Under the pieces are notes generated by a model. That model saw only the letters and a program-made list of their open reading frames with translations. It was not told the DNA's origin and did not search any database. From the NCBI RefSeq assembly GCF_003367315.1, contig NZ_CP031415.1, forward strand, positions 804,001 through 868,000: a DNA stretch of 64,000 nt, given 5' to 3'. The stretch comes from Saccharospirillum mangrovi (GTDB taxonomy: Bacteria; Pseudomonadota; Gammaproteobacteria; Pseudomonadales; Natronospirillaceae). Both the position numbers and the translations under genes were made by a program. Of the stretch, positions 1 through 9,200 are shown one piece after another (positions within the stretch are counted from its first letter, which is position 1; each line of letters starts with the position of its first letter).

Positions 1-719
1 GCGTGCATCACATGGAAGGCCATCTGTTGGCGCCGATGCTGGAAGACAACCCGCCGCGCTTTCCGTTCGTCGCGCTGTTGGTCAGCGGTGGGCACACCCA
101 ATTGGTCGATGTGCGCGGCCTGGGCGATTATCAATTGCTCGGTGACAGTCTCGACGATGCCGCCGGCGAAGCCTTCGACAAAACCGCCAAAATGATGGGC
201 TTGCCGTACCCGGGCGGGCCGTTGCTGTCCAAACTGGCCGACACCGGCACGCCGGGCGTATTCGAATTTCCCCGGCCGATGGTTGACCGGCCGGGCATGG
301 ATTTCAGTTTCTCCGGTTTGAAAACCGCAGTGCGTCTGGCGGTGGCCGAGCACGCGGTCGACGAAGTCGTGCCTGAAACCGTCATGGCCGACATTGCCTG
401 TGGCTTTCAGGAAGCGGTGGTCGATACGCTGGTGATTAAGTGCCGGCGCGCATTAAAAGCCACCGGACATCGCGCTTTGGTGATTGCCGGCGGTGTCAGT
501 GCCAACCGGCGCTTGCGCGAAAAATTGCAGGCGATGGCCGACGACCAACGCAGCAAGCTGTTTTATCCGCGTCTGGAATTCTGCACCGACAACGGCGCCA
601 TGATCGCCTACGCCGGTTGCCAGCGCTTGCTGGCTGGCCAGCAGTCGGATCTGGCGATCGACATCAAAGCACGCTGGCCGCTGGACAGCCTGGAACCCAT
701 CCGCCCGGAGCCGGTATGA
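1..719 (+). CDS. tsaD: tRNA N6-adenosine threonylcarbamoyltransferase TsaD, C-terminal part
   Basis: TsaD transfers the threonylcarbamoyl group to A37 of ANN-decoding tRNAs, in complex with TsaB and TsaE in the cytoplasm. The window cuts off the N-terminus. The readable protein begins VHHMEGHL, the metal-binding histidine region of the Kae1/TsaD family, so the GTG at position 3 is an internal valine and not a start. Further family motifs are SGGHTQLV, the glycine-rich [11 protein letters not shown] and the C-terminal [10 protein letters not shown]. The stop overlaps the folB start (ATGA), which implies translational coupling. Identification is certain; only the N-terminal third is missing. 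Confidence 0.97.
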   Translation, partial: VHHMEGHLLAPMLEDNPPRFPFVALLVSGGHTQLVDVRGLGDYQLLGDSLDDAAGEAFDKTAKMMGLPYPGGPLLSKLADTGTPGVFEFPRPMVDRPGMDFSFSGLKTAVRLAVAEHAVDEVVPETVMADIACGFQEAVVDTLVIKCRRALKATGHRALVIAGGVSANRRLREKLQAMADDQRSKLFYPRLEFCTDNGAMIAYAGCQRLLAGQQSDLAIDIKARWPLDSLEPIRPEPV

Positions 720-1072
720 CCGATCGCGTTTTTCTCGAAGGCCTGAAAGTGGACACCGTTATTGGTGTCTACGACTGGGAGCGTGGTATTCGTCAGTCGC
801 TGTGGCTGGATTTGTCGCTGGCGTTCGATTGCCGACCGGCGGCGGAAACCGACGACATCAACAAGGCGCTCGATTACGACGCTCTGTCGCGCCACATCCG
901 CGCCTGGGCCGACGAGCAAACGTTCGAGTTGATCGAGACATTCGGCGAACGCTTGTGTCAGGAAATCCATCGTTTTGCCGGCATCGACGACATCGAATTG
1001 CGCATCAACAAAGCCGGTGCCGTGGCCGATTGCGCCGCCGTCGGCATTCGCATAAGGCGAACCTTTCCTTGA
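716..1072 (+). CDS. folB: dihydroneopterin aldolase FolB
   Basis: This 118-residue protein matches the size of FolB, which cleaves 7,8-dihydroneopterin to 6-hydroxymethyl-dihydropterin and glycolaldehyde in folate synthesis. It opens with [22 protein letters not shown], with the family I-G-V-x-x-W-E segment, has [10 protein letters not shown] in the middle, and ends with INKAGAV, which carries the conserved catalytic lysine. The ATG overlaps the tsaD stop by four bases and its own stop overlaps the TTG start of the following folK paralogue, so the three genes look like one transcription unit. FolK acts directly after FolB. Confidence 0.95.
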   Translation: MTDRVFLEGLKVDTVIGVYDWERGIRQSLWLDLSLAFDCRPAAETDDINKALDYDALSRHIRAWADEQTFELIETFGERLCQEIHRFAGIDDIELRINKAGAVADCAAVGIRIRRTFP

Positions 1073-1602
1073 CCGATAACGCCGTGACCGACTTTAAATC
1101 CGTCGAAGTAGCGCTGAGCCTGGGCAGTAACATTGAGCGTTACCGGCACATCAGCGGCGCCCTGGATGCGCTGGCCGATGCCTTCGGCGAACTGGTCTGC
1201 TCGCCGGTGTACGAAAGCGAATCGGTCGGCTTCGATGGCAGTCCGTTTTTGAATTCGGTGGTGATTGTTTCGACTCAGTTGCCACTGGCGGATGTTGTGA
1301 CGCTGCTGAAGCGCATCGAAGACGACCATGGCCGCAACCGCAGCGGCCCCAAATTCAGCCCGCGAACGCTTGATATCGATGTGCTGACCTACGGCGATGC
1401 GGTTGGCGAGTTGGATGGCGTTGAACTGCCGCGTGCTGAAACCGCGAAAAATGCCTTCGTGCTGAAACCGCTGGCGGACGTTCGTCCGCAGGCGCACTTA
1501 CCCGGCACCACCGACAGCTACGCCCAACTCTGGGCGGCTTACCCCAAAGACCAGCAAAAGCTCTGGCGCGTGCCGTTTCGCTGGCGCGATCTGACGCTCT
1601 GA
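1069..1602 (+). CDS. FolK-type HPPK paralogue (6-hydroxymethyl-dihydropterin pyrophosphokinase family)
   Basis: About 177 residues. It has the HPPK opening LSLGSNIERYRHI and an acidic DIDVLTYGD motif equivalent to the Mg-ATP-binding DLDLL of canonical FolK. It differs from the canonical enzyme encoded at 32060-32542: the RxxGPRTLDLD segment reads SGPKFSPRTLDIDVL, with a small insertion, and the C-terminus is longer. Coupling to folB (TTGA overlap) suggests it works in pterin metabolism. I chose the TTG at 1069 because of this overlap; a GTG at 1084 is an alternative. Which of the two paralogues is the housekeeping pyrophosphokinase cannot be read from sequence alone, though the 32-kb copy is the more canonical. 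Confidence 0.85.
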   Translation: MTDNAVTDFKSVEVALSLGSNIERYRHISGALDALADAFGELVCSPVYESESVGFDGSPFLNSVVIVSTQLPLADVVTLLKRIEDDHGRNRSGPKFSPRTLDIDVLTYGDAVGELDGVELPRAETAKNAFVLKPLADVRPQAHLPGTTDSYAQLWAAYPKDQQKLWRVPFRWRDLTL

Positions 1603-1618
1603 TTCGAGCGTCGAACCG

Positions 1619-2131
1619 TTATCCGTAAAACCGTTCCCCGGCGCTAATGTCGTGCCGCACCACCGCATTGGCGGCGATAATGGCGTCGTCACCAATCGTC
1701 ACACCCGGCAGTATTTTTGCGCCACCGCCGATCCAGACACGATGGCCGATGCGTATCGGTTTGGCGAGGCACTCGCCACTGGCGCGCGCTTGCGCCGCGC
1801 GCGGGTGATCGACGGTATAAAGATGCACGCCGGGGCCGAACAGCACCTTGTCGCCGATGTGGATGTCGGCGGCATCGAGAAACACACAATTAAAATTGAT
1901 GTAGCAGCCGACCCCGAGATGAATCTGGCTGCCGTAATCGCATTGAAAACCGGGTTCGATAACAACCGCATCGTGCTCGGCAAACAGCCGGGTAATGTGG
2001 CGCAAATTGCCTTTACTTGGATGAGCGTTGAAGCGTGCGCAGGCCAGACGTGCGTTTTCCCGACGCTGGCGCAGCTCGGCATCCAGCGTATTGAACGGCA
2101 ACCCTTGGCGCATGCGGTCGAATTCGGTCAC
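1619..2131 (-). CDS. sugar O-acetyltransferase of the maltose/galactoside acetyltransferase family (hexapeptide repeat)
   Basis: The protein has left-handed beta-helix hexapeptide repeats typical of LacA/Maa acetyltransferases: GVGCYINFNCVFLDAADIHIGDKV and IGHRVWIGGGAKILPGVTIGDDAIIAA appear in the second half, and the catalytic histidine lies in YTVDHP. It would transfer acetyl from acetyl-CoA to a sugar hydroxyl in the cytoplasm. About 170 residues, a little short of the usual 180-200. The GTG at 2131 is preferred over the upstream start at 2188 because GGAAAG lies 7-8 bases ahead of it and because it avoids overlap with the end of tesA, which lies just upstream on the same strand. Confidence 0.85.
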   Translation of the reverse strand: MTEFDRMRQGLPFNTLDAELRQRRENARLACARFNAHPSKGNLRHITRLFAEHDAVVIEPGFQCDYGSQIHLGVGCYINFNCVFLDAADIHIGDKVLFGPGVHLYTVDHPRAAQARASGECLAKPIRIGHRVWIGGGAKILPGVTIGDDAIIAANAVVRHDISAGERFYG

Positions 2132-2145
2132 TTGTAATCTTTCCG

Positions 2146-2781
2146 TCAAGATGACCGATTGCTCAGGGCAGCGTTCACCAGAGGCCATACATTGTCGAGC
2201 ACCAGCGGTTGCGCCGCTGCCGTCGGGTGCAGGCCATCGTCCTGCATCAGGGCGTTGGTCAAGGCCACGCCATCGAGCAAAAACGGCAGATAACGCAGCT
2301 GAAACTGGTCGGCCAGATCGGCGTATTGCTGGGAAAACGGGCCGGTGTAACGAGCGCCCATATTGGGCGGTAATTGAATGCCGAGCAGGATGACCTCGGC
2401 GCCAGCGCGCTGGCTCAGTTCGATCATGCGGCTGAGATTGCTGGTGATGCGCGGTACCGGATAGCCGCGCAAACCATCGTTGGCACCGAGCTCGAGCAAC
2501 ACCAGATCGGGCGCGTGTTCGTCGAGTAACGCAGGCAGGCGATCCAAACCGCCGCGCGACGTTTCGCCGCTGATGCTGGCGTTGATGACACGGTGTTCAT
2601 CGCCCAGTCGCTCGGCCAATAAAGCGACCCAGCCATCGCGCGGGTCGATGCCGTAACCGGCGCTTAAGCTGTCACCCATTACCAAAACGGTGGCCGCGCG
2701 CGCCGGCAAAACGGCCAGTATCAACAGCGCCGCCAACAGGCTGCGGTGAATCCATTGACAACGAACAGCAGTGACAACCAT
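2146..2781 (-). CDS. tesA: periplasmic SGNH hydrolase TesA (acyl-CoA thioesterase I / arylesterase / lysophospholipase L1)
   Basis: A signal peptide (RSLLAALLILAVLPARA) precedes the SGNH block I motif VLVMGDSLSAGYG. Block III is LELGANDGLRG and block V is DGLHPTAAAQ, which together give the catalytic Ser, Asn, Asp and His. TesA hydrolyses acyl thioesters and esters in the periplasm. The ATG at 2779-2781 gives a protein of about 211 residues, the family size. The divergent arrangement with an ABC transporter of the YbbA/YbbP type is the same as in E. coli. The start codon shares bases with the preferred start of the divergent gene, an unusually tight divergence. Confidence 0.94.
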   Translation of the reverse strand: MVVTAVRCQWIHRSLLAALLILAVLPARAATVLVMGDSLSAGYGIDPRDGWVALLAERLGDEHRVINASISGETSRGGLDRLPALLDEHAPDLVLLELGANDGLRGYPVPRITSNLSRMIELSQRAGAEVILLGIQLPPNMGARYTGPFSQQYADLADQFQLRYLPFLLDGVALTNALMQDDGLHPTAAAQPLVLDNVWPLVNAALSNRSS

Positions 2782-3472
2782 GACGACAGCATCCCAGGCA
2801 ATGATCGAAACCCGGCAGCTTAAACAGGAAGTCCCCAGTCGGGAAGGGCAGTTGGTCATCCTCAAAGGCATTGATATGCGCATTGAGCGCGGCGAGTCGG
2901 TCGCCATCGTCGGTGCCTCCGGTTCCGGTAAATCGACCTTGCTTGGCATGCTGGCCGGCTTGGACCGGCCGTCCAGTGGCGAAGTCTGGTTGGGTGGTCG
3001 GGAAATCACCGCTTTGGACGAAGAACAACGCGCCTTACTGCGCGGTGAACTGGTCGGATTTGTATTCCAGAATTTTCAATTGCTGCCATCGTTGACCGCC
3101 CTGGAAAACGTCATGCTGCCGCTGGAAGTGAAGGGCGTAGCCGACGCCGAAACCAAAGCGCGTGCCTGGCTAAAACGCGTCGGACTCGACGATCGTGAAA
3201 CCCATTATCCGTTGCAGTTATCGGGCGGCGAGCAACAACGCGTTGCCGTGGCACGCGCCTTCGCCAGCGACGCACCGATTCTGTTTGCCGACGAACCGAC
3301 CGGCAACCTCGACACCCGCACCGGCGAAACCATCGCCGACTTATTGTTTGAACTGAACCGCGCCAGCGACACCACGCTGATTCTGGTGACTCACGATCCG
3401 AAATTGGCCGCACGTTGCAGCCGACAATTGGAAATGAAAGCCGGTGAATTGTTCGAGGGCGTGAGCGCGTGA
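2780..3472 (+). CDS. ABC transporter ATP-binding protein, YbbA/LolD-like
   Basis: It carries the Walker A GASGSGKST, Q-loop VFQNFQLLPSL, signature LSGGEQQRVAVARAF and Walker B ILFADEPTGNLD, all characteristic of MacB/LolD-class export ATPases. Together with the next gene it forms a YbbA-YbbP type exporter of unknown substrate, classically next to tesA. Start choices are ATG 2780, GTG 2771 or ATG 2801; I prefer 2780 by N-terminal length against E. coli YbbA. Its stop overlaps the permease start (GTGA), so the two are translationally coupled. Confidence 0.93.
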   Translation: MTTASQAMIETRQLKQEVPSREGQLVILKGIDMRIERGESVAIVGASGSGKSTLLGMLAGLDRPSSGEVWLGGREITALDEEQRALLRGELVGFVFQNFQLLPSLTALENVMLPLEVKGVADAETKARAWLKRVGLDDRETHYPLQLSGGEQQRVAVARAFASDAPILFADEPTGNLDTRTGETIADLLFELNRASDTTLILVTHDPKLAARCSRQLEMKAGELFEGVSA

Positions 3473-5949
3473 ATTTATCGCTGAAATTGCTGTGGCGCGA
3501 TTGGCGCGGCGGCGAATTGAATGTGTTGATTGCAGCGTTATTAGTGGCGGTCACCACCGTCACCAGCATCGGTTTATTCACCGATCGCATTCGCAATTCC
3601 ATCCTCGACGAAGCTGGCACCTTGCTCGCCGCCGACGCCCAAATTCGCGGCGGCTCGCGCGAAGCCATCGATGACGCCGTGCGCGCAAGCGCCGCAGCGG
3701 CCGGCTTGCAAACCGCCGACATGATCACCTTCCAGGCGATGGCCTTCGGTGCCGACGGCAACCTGCAATTAAGCTCGGTGAAAGCCGTTTCCGATGCCTA
3801 TCCGCTCAAAGGCGAATTGGTGTTGGCGGACGAACCTTTTGGCATTGGCCGGGTTGTCACGGCCGCGCCCGCACCGGGCGAAGCCTGGCTGACGTCGCGG
3901 CTGTTTCCGGCACTGGGCATTAAGATTGGCGACACCATCGGCCTGGGCAATGCCGACTTTGTTGTCACCGCCGCCTTGATCAGCGAACCCGACAGCGCCG
4001 GCTCATTTTTCGGCGTCGGCCCGCGCGTGCTGATCAACGCGGCCGATGTCGATAAAACCGGCGCCGTTCAACCCGGCAGCCGGGTGCGTTATCGGTTGTT
4101 GCTCGGTGGCGATGTGGCATCGTTCCAGCCAGTTTTTGAGCGTGAATACAGTGACGACTATCGCTGGGTCGACCCCAGTGAAGCCAACGATGGCATCACC
4201 TCCGCGCTCGAACGCGCCGAAAGTTTTCTGATGCTGGCCGGTTCGCTCGGCGTCATGTTGGCCGGCGTAGCGCTGGCGCTGGCATCGCGTCGGTACGCCG
4301 ACCGCCAGTTGGGCCATGTTGCCTTATTGAAAACCTTGGGCTTAACGCCGAGACGCATTGCCTGGCTCTACGCCGGCAACTTGATGTTGTTGGGTTTGAT
4401 CGTCGTCTTCGCCGGCCTTGCTTTGGGTTGGTTGCTGCATTGGGGATTCCTCGAACTGGCGGGTGATTTATTGCCGCGCGAACTGGAACCGGCGGGCATT
4501 CGGCCGCTGTTGATCGGTTGGTTGACCGGCGTGATCTGCCTGCTGGCGTTCGCCTTTCCGCCGGTCTGGGTACTGCGCCAAACACCTCCGGCGCGCGTGC
4601 TGCGTTCGGAACTCGAAGGCGGCACTTTGGGGCGTCGCTTAACGCTCGCGCTGGGCGCGACTGCGGTCATCTTCTTGGTGTGGCTGTACAGCGGTGATCT
4701 GTGGCTGACGGCGGCGTTGCTCGGCGGCGGTTTGGTGACGATTCTCGGCGTGTCTGTGTTGGCGGCGTTATTGATTGTGTTGGTGCGTCGTTACGGCAGT
4801 CGGCTCGGCACAACCTGGCGTCTGGGGTTGGCAAATTTGCAACGTCACTCACGCCAGAACGCCTTCCAGATTATGGTGTTCGCCATCGCACTAATGTTGT
4901 TGTTCGTGTTGACGCTGCTGCGCTCATCACTGATCGGTGAATGGCAAAGCCAGTTGCCCGAAGGCGCACCGAATCATTTCGCGTTCAACTTGTTCGAAGA
5001 CGAGCGGCCAGGCTTTGAAGCCATTCTCGATAACGCCAGTGTCGACCGTGAACCCTTTTATCCGATGATTCGCGGCCGCCTCAGCGAAGTTGACGGTGAA
5101 GCCATGGACGACCGTCTCGAGCGCTTGCAACCGGACGGCGACGACTTCCGCCGCGAACTGAACCTCACTTGGAGCAACACCCTCGCCGACGACAACGAAA
5201 TAGTCGCCGGCCGTTGGTGGCAAGACGACGATGCCGAAAGCACACGGGTGTCGGTCGAACAGGATTTTGCTGAAGAGCTGGCAATCAACATCGGTGACAC
5301 CCTGACCTTCGACATCGGCGGCCAAACCGTGAGCGCCGAGGTCGCCAGCATTCGCACCGTACAGTGGGATTCCATGGCGCCGAATTTCTACCTTATTTTT
5401 AACCATCCGATTCTCGACGGCGCCGGTGCGGCTTACTTAACCAGCTTCTATTTATCGCCGGAACAAAAGCCCTTATTGGCCGGCTTAATGCGCGAGTATC
5501 CGACCGTCACCCTGATCGAAGTGGACGCCATCATTGAACAGATTCAATCGATTGTCGGCCAGGTCACGGTTGCGGTGGAATTCATCCTGGCGTTGGTGCT
5601 CGTTGCCGGTTTCATTGTGTTGCTGGCGAGCGTACAGGCAACGCTCGATGTGCGGCTGGTGGAAAGCGCCATCCTGCGAACGCTGGGTGCAAAAGCCGCG
5701 TTAGTGCGCGGCGGCTTGTGGATCGAGTTTGCTGCCCTTGGCGCCTTGGCCGGTCTGCTGGGTGCGTTCGGCGCCGAAGCTGCCTTGGCCTATTTCCAGG
5801 TGGAAATGCTCAACCTCGATTGGACGCCGCACTGGCTGTTGTGGCTCAGCGGCCCTGTCGTCGGTGCGGTAGTCATTGGCGCGATCGGCGTGGTTTCGAC
5901 GCGCAAAGTCATCCGCGTGCCGCCAATGGTGGTGCTGAAATCGGTCTGA
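3469..5949 (+). CDS. ABC transporter permease, YbbP-like with FtsX domains
   Basis: An 826-residue membrane protein with one N-terminal membrane helix, a large periplasmic domain, a central helix bundle (around residues 250-480), a second extracytoplasmic region and three C-terminal helices. That is the duplicated FtsX/MacB layout of YbbP (about 800 residues). SLGVMLAGVALALASRRYADRQ followed by LGHVALLKTLGLTPRRI, and RLVESAILRTLGAKAALVR in the second half, are FtsX coupling segments. It starts with GTG overlapping the ATPase stop. The substrate is unknown; periplasmic mechanotransmission or lipid/protein extraction are the usual proposals for the family. Confidence 0.92.
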   Translation: MNLSLKLLWRDWRGGELNVLIAALLVAVTTVTSIGLFTDRIRNSILDEAGTLLAADAQIRGGSREAIDDAVRASAAAAGLQTADMITFQAMAFGADGNLQLSSVKAVSDAYPLKGELVLADEPFGIGRVVTAAPAPGEAWLTSRLFPALGIKIGDTIGLGNADFVVTAALISEPDSAGSFFGVGPRVLINAADVDKTGAVQPGSRVRYRLLLGGDVASFQPVFEREYSDDYRWVDPSEANDGITSALERAESFLMLAGSLGVMLAGVALALASRRYADRQLGHVALLKTLGLTPRRIAWLYAGNLMLLGLIVVFAGLALGWLLHWGFLELAGDLLPRELEPAGIRPLLIGWLTGVICLLAFAFPPVWVLRQTPPARVLRSELEGGTLGRRLTLALGATAVIFLVWLYSGDLWLTAALLGGGLVTILGVSVLAALLIVLVRRYGSRLGTTWRLGLANLQRHSRQNAFQIMVFAIALMLLFVLTLLRSSLIGEWQSQLPEGAPNHFAFNLFEDERPGFEAILDNASVDREPFYPMIRGRLSEVDGEAMDDRLERLQPDGDDFRRELNLTWSNTLADDNEIVAGRWWQDDDAESTRVSVEQDFAEELAINIGDTLTFDIGGQTVSAEVASIRTVQWDSMAPNFYLIFNHPILDGAGAAYLTSFYLSPEQKPLLAGLMREYPTVTLIEVDAIIEQIQSIVGQVTVAVEFILALVLVAGFIVLLASVQATLDVRLVESAILRTLGAKAALVRGGLWIEFAALGALAGLLGAFGAEAALAYFQVEMLNLDWTPHWLLWLSGPVVGAVVIGAIGVVSTRKVIRVPPMVVLKSV

Positions 5950-6147
5950 TTGGTTACTATTCGACCGCTGCTTGAAAACAGCGGCGGTTGTCACCATAAA
6001 ATCGAGTTGTTGAAAGGTTGGTCAGAGCAAGCTTGACCGGTTCGATGAACTGTCACAATCAACGCCGTATGCTAGCGCAGCAACCAACCTTCAGAGTGTC
6101 CAAATTCTCAATCCGAAACACCCTAAAAACCATTACAGGAGACTTGC

Positions 6148-6771
6148 ATGAGCGTATTGCTTGGCCGTAAAGCCCCCGAATTCGTCGCCCCGGCTGTACT
6201 GGGCGATGGTCAGATCGTCGACAGCTTCAACTTTGCCGACACCATCAAAGGCAAATACGCCCTGGTGTTTTTCTACCCGCTCGACTTCACCTTCGTTTGC
6301 CCGTCCGAGCTAATCGCCCTGGACAAGCGCGTCGACAAACTGAAAGAACTGGGCGTTGAAGTCATCTCCGTATCCGTTGACTCCCACTTCACCCACAACG
6401 CCTGGCGCAACACCCCGATCAACGAAGGCGGCATCGGCAAAGTGAAATACACCATGGTTGGCGACATGAACCATGAAATCTCCAAAGCCTATGGCGTTGA
6501 ATCCATCGGTGGCGACAGCTACTACCCGGCCGGCGTTTCATTCCGCGCCTCCTTCGTCATCGACAAAAAAGGTGTCGTTCGCGCCCAACACATGAACGAC
6601 GAACCGATCGGCCGCAACATCGACGAACTGGTCCGCGTCGTCGAAGCACTGCAGTTCTTCGAAGAAAACGGCCACGTCTGCCCGGCCGGCTGGCAGAAGG
6701 GCGATGCCGGCATGGTCAATACTCCGGACGGTGTTGCTGAGTACCTGGGCAATAACTCAGATAAGCTGTAA
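6148..6771 (+). CDS. typical 2-Cys peroxiredoxin (AhpC/Prx1 class)
   Basis: A 207-residue peroxidase reducing H2O2 and organic hydroperoxides. The peroxidatic cysteine is Cys51 in FTFVCPSE, and the resolving cysteine is about Cys178 in HVCPAGW near the C-terminus; together they make it a typical 2-Cys enzyme working as head-to-tail dimers. A strong AGGAGA ribosome site lies 5 bases before the ATG. It stands alone with its own terminator directly after. Electrons may come from thioredoxin, since trxA is at 13567, but no AhpF is in the window. Whether it is called AhpC, Prx or TsaA is a naming choice. Confidence 0.95.
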   Translation: MSVLLGRKAPEFVAPAVLGDGQIVDSFNFADTIKGKYALVFFYPLDFTFVCPSELIALDKRVDKLKELGVEVISVSVDSHFTHNAWRNTPINEGGIGKVKYTMVGDMNHEISKAYGVESIGGDSYYPAGVSFRASFVIDKKGVVRAQHMNDEPIGRNIDELVRVVEALQFFEENGHVCPAGWQKGDAGMVNTPDGVAEYLGNNSDKL

Positions 6772-6792
6772 GACTGAGTGTTGTGTTCGAAT

Positions 6793-6820
6793 AAAAAACC
6801 CGGCGAATGCCGGGTTTTTT
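6793..6820 (+). terminator. rho-independent terminator of the peroxiredoxin gene
   Basis: A perfect stem of AAAACCCGGC with GCCGGGTTTT around a GAAT loop, ending in six T, 21 bases after the peroxiredoxin stop. A-tract and T-tract symmetry would let it act in both directions. Confidence 0.93.
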
Positions 6821-6821
6821 A

Positions 6822-7273
6822 TTGCCAGTAAAATCAAAATTTATGTTTTATTCGCATTACAGCTGGGTGCCATGCCTGACTCTAATTAATGCGGAATCTT
6901 GAGCGTCAAAATTTCGTTTTCTGAGAGTGCATTGAATTGAACTTTAATATTGTCGACGAGATTTTGACAGTGCAGGCAGAACTAGTGTTTACCATCCAGC
7001 CTCATTAGCGACGAGCATTTTACTAGGTTGCGGTTTATGCCTTCCATCTAAGTGCCACGCGGCATTGGGGTGCCCGGTAAGGTGATACTAACTTCAACAA
7101 AACATCTCAGAAAGTTGCTGTTTAAAGGGCGCACATCTGTCCGCTTTTAGCCGAAAATTAACTTCCCATTTTCTCGTAGGCTGGAATACTCCTCTCTACA
7201 GCCGAATCCCCCGAATGGTTCGGTGCACGTATATGGAATGCTCAACCAATGGCTGGAATGTGAGGACCCTGTT
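6822..7273. other. A+T-rich intergenic stretch before the first protease
   Basis: About 450 bases without a convincing gene on either strand. The stretch is A+T-rich compared with the genes to its left and grades into the equally A+T-rich protease gene. I see no tRNA, no clear terminal inverted repeats and no recognised insertion sequence. The only functional site I can defend is the GAGG ribosome site at about 7261-7264, for the protease GTG start. Confidence 0.6.
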
Positions 7274-9049
7274 GTGAAAATTAAGCAGTTTTTCTTGGGC
7301 TTGATTGCTTGTTTGGCGATTCAAGGTTGGGCAAATGATTTGCCAAGCACAAGAATCATAAATGGTACGGATATGGATCCTTCGGCAGATGGTGGAGACT
7401 TTTATGTCGCCCTGATGAAGGAGTATCGCTGGGGAGGTAATGGGGTCCCACAAGGACAGCATTGGTATCTGATTTGTGGTGGTACGTATCTCGGTGATGG
7501 GATGGTCATTACCGCAGCTCATTGTATGAATGCCATTGATGATGGTGAGGATTTTGCTGTTGTATTGGGCAATACAAATGACCTAGATGTTGATGTTATT
7601 GCCTATGAATACTGTACCAATGCAACATCCGCAGCTACGCAAGAGTGTAAAACTGGACCTGAAGTCAATCTTTCTAATGACGCCGGTGCTGGTTTAAGTG
7701 GATATTATTATACTGGTTTCGCTGCATATACTGGTAACGACGAGATAGAAGTCGAACGCTCTGAAAGTACGGTTATGGTTCATCCTCGGTATAGAAGTTC
7801 GGACTATGAGTATGATCTCGCTTTATTTGTAATAGATGATTCAACAATAGATGATACTGCATTGAACTTGCTTGAGCTTCCTTCTGTATCTGATGATTTT
7901 ATTACTAATGATAAGTACCGAGTTATCGGTCATGGGGATACCTTAAGTGATACAGATATTCAGACTTCTATTCCAAGTAAGGAATTAGAATATGTAGATA
8001 TCTCAGCGTTATCTGATTCTAGTTGCGCTATTTATGGGCCATATGAAGCTGACATAATGTTATGTGCCGGCGATCCAAACTTTAATGACCCTTCATCCGG
8101 GTTCGATTCGTGCCAAGGTGACAGCGGTGGTCCACTTTATGATAGTGGAACTAATGTTCTTTTAGGAGTTGTGAGTTTTGGTGGCCAGTGTGCAAAATAC
8201 CCCGGTGTATACGCTGATGTATTTTCTATGTTGGGCTGGGTTAAAACAGCTCAAATAAATCTATCAAATCAACGAATATTCGATGATGAAGTCGAAATAA
8301 CACTAAAACCTAGCGGCTCGTTTACGACTGTCGTTTGGGAATTTGCGAATAATACTATTGGCACAACAGTTGAAATAGACGATATCCACACGAATAGTCT
8401 TCCTAATGGTGTTACGTTGCTAGATTTCTGTACAGGGAGAGAACTTCGTTCTACGGGCGAATGTTCAATTATAGTACAGGCAACCAGAGATGATTTTGTT
8501 GGGCTCGGTACTTTTAGAGGTGTGTTTTCCTTCGACTATACCGTAACAAATAATATCGATGACTCATTCAATTCTGCTGTTGAAGGTGCCGAAGTGTGGG
8601 TTAAAGCCACTGTGAATCCTTCTACTTCATTCTCAAGTGGGAGTTCTACAAGCACATCGAGTGGTGGTAGTGTCGATTTTGGATTTTTGGGGCTATTTAT
8701 TTCATTGCTTGTTATACGTTTTAGTAAAATTAAGCGGACCATTTTGGTGGCGTTTTCGAGCGTAATTTTAAGCTCATGTGCTTCTGTTGATGCTTCAGAA
8801 GTAATTTACAACCCTGAGTTTGGTGACCAGGAGATCGTCTTTGATGTCATATCGACCGGTTGCACTACAGTAGATGATCTATCCTTATCTGTTGATGGTG
8901 AACTGGTAGCTATTGAGCGGTTAAAGGAAGATATGTGCCGAGCTACCCCTTATTTAGTCCACATGACGCTGGCTTTGCCAGGAAGCAAAAGCAACTGGAC
9001 TTTGAAGAATCCCGTCGGTGTGTCGAATCGCCCATTGCAGTCAAATTGA
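7274..9049 (+). CDS. secreted trypsin-like serine protease with internal GlyGly-CTERM-like anchor and C-terminal lipoprotein-like domain (copy 1)
   Basis: From the GTG at 7274 (GAGG 8-9 bases upstream) the protein has 591 residues. A signal peptide ends near WAND. The S1 protease domain starts at RIINGT (activation site), with His83 in TAAHC, Asp181 in YDLAL and Ser284 in GDSGGP; the Asp six residues before the serine predicts cleavage after Arg/Lys. Residues 320-455 look like a beta-sandwich. A Ser-rich linker reaches Gly464-Gly465, a hydrophobic helix and basic RFSKIKR, as in GlyGly-CTERM rhombosortase substrates. Instead of ending there, a second hydrophobic segment ends in a lipobox-like LSSC (Cys502), followed by a domain of about 90 residues with two cysteines. 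Codon usage is A+T-rich. The copy at 9201 has the same architecture. Confidence 0.88.
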   Translation: MKIKQFFLGLIACLAIQGWANDLPSTRIINGTDMDPSADGGDFYVALMKEYRWGGNGVPQGQHWYLICGGTYLGDGMVITAAHCMNAIDDGEDFAVVLGNTNDLDVDVIAYEYCTNATSAATQECKTGPEVNLSNDAGAGLSGYYYTGFAAYTGNDEIEVERSESTVMVHPRYRSSDYEYDLALFVIDDSTIDDTALNLLELPSVSDDFITNDKYRVIGHGDTLSDTDIQTSIPSKELEYVDISALSDSSCAIYGPYEADIMLCAGDPNFNDPSSGFDSCQGDSGGPLYDSGTNVLLGVVSFGGQCAKYPGVYADVFSMLGWVKTAQINLSNQRIFDDEVEITLKPSGSFTTVVWEFANNTIGTTVEIDDIHTNSLPNGVTLLDFCTGRELRSTGECSIIVQATRDDFVGLGTFRGVFSFDYTVTNNIDDSFNSAVEGAEVWVKATVNPSTSFSSGSSTSTSSGGSVDFGFLGLFISLLVIRFSKIKRTILVAFSSVILSSCASVDASEVIYNPEFGDQEIVFDVISTGCTTVDDLSLSVDGELVAIERLKEDMCRATPYLVHMTLALPGSKSNWTLKNPVGVSNRPLQSN

Positions 9050-9079
9050 ATTGTGTGTTCTATAGTTAGAGCAGCGATC

Positions 9080-9109
9080 AAAAAGCGGCCTCTATATGGC
9101 CGCTTTTTT
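9080..9109 (+). terminator. rho-independent terminator between the two protease genes
   Basis: Stem GCGGCC/GGCCGC extended by A/T pairs, a seven-base loop and a run of six T, located 30 bases after the first protease stop. The two proteases are therefore probably separate transcription units. Confidence 0.92.
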
Positions 9110-9200
9110 GTTGAATTCGAATTTTGCGTTAGGCGCATTAACGATTGGTCGCAACAGGACTCTGGGCTAATCTAAACGCTGACTCAAAGGAGCATCCACG

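Noticed and set aside
6822-7273. Possible remnant of a mobile element before the first protease
   Set aside because: A+T-rich, but no transposase fragment, terminal repeats or target duplication could be defined.
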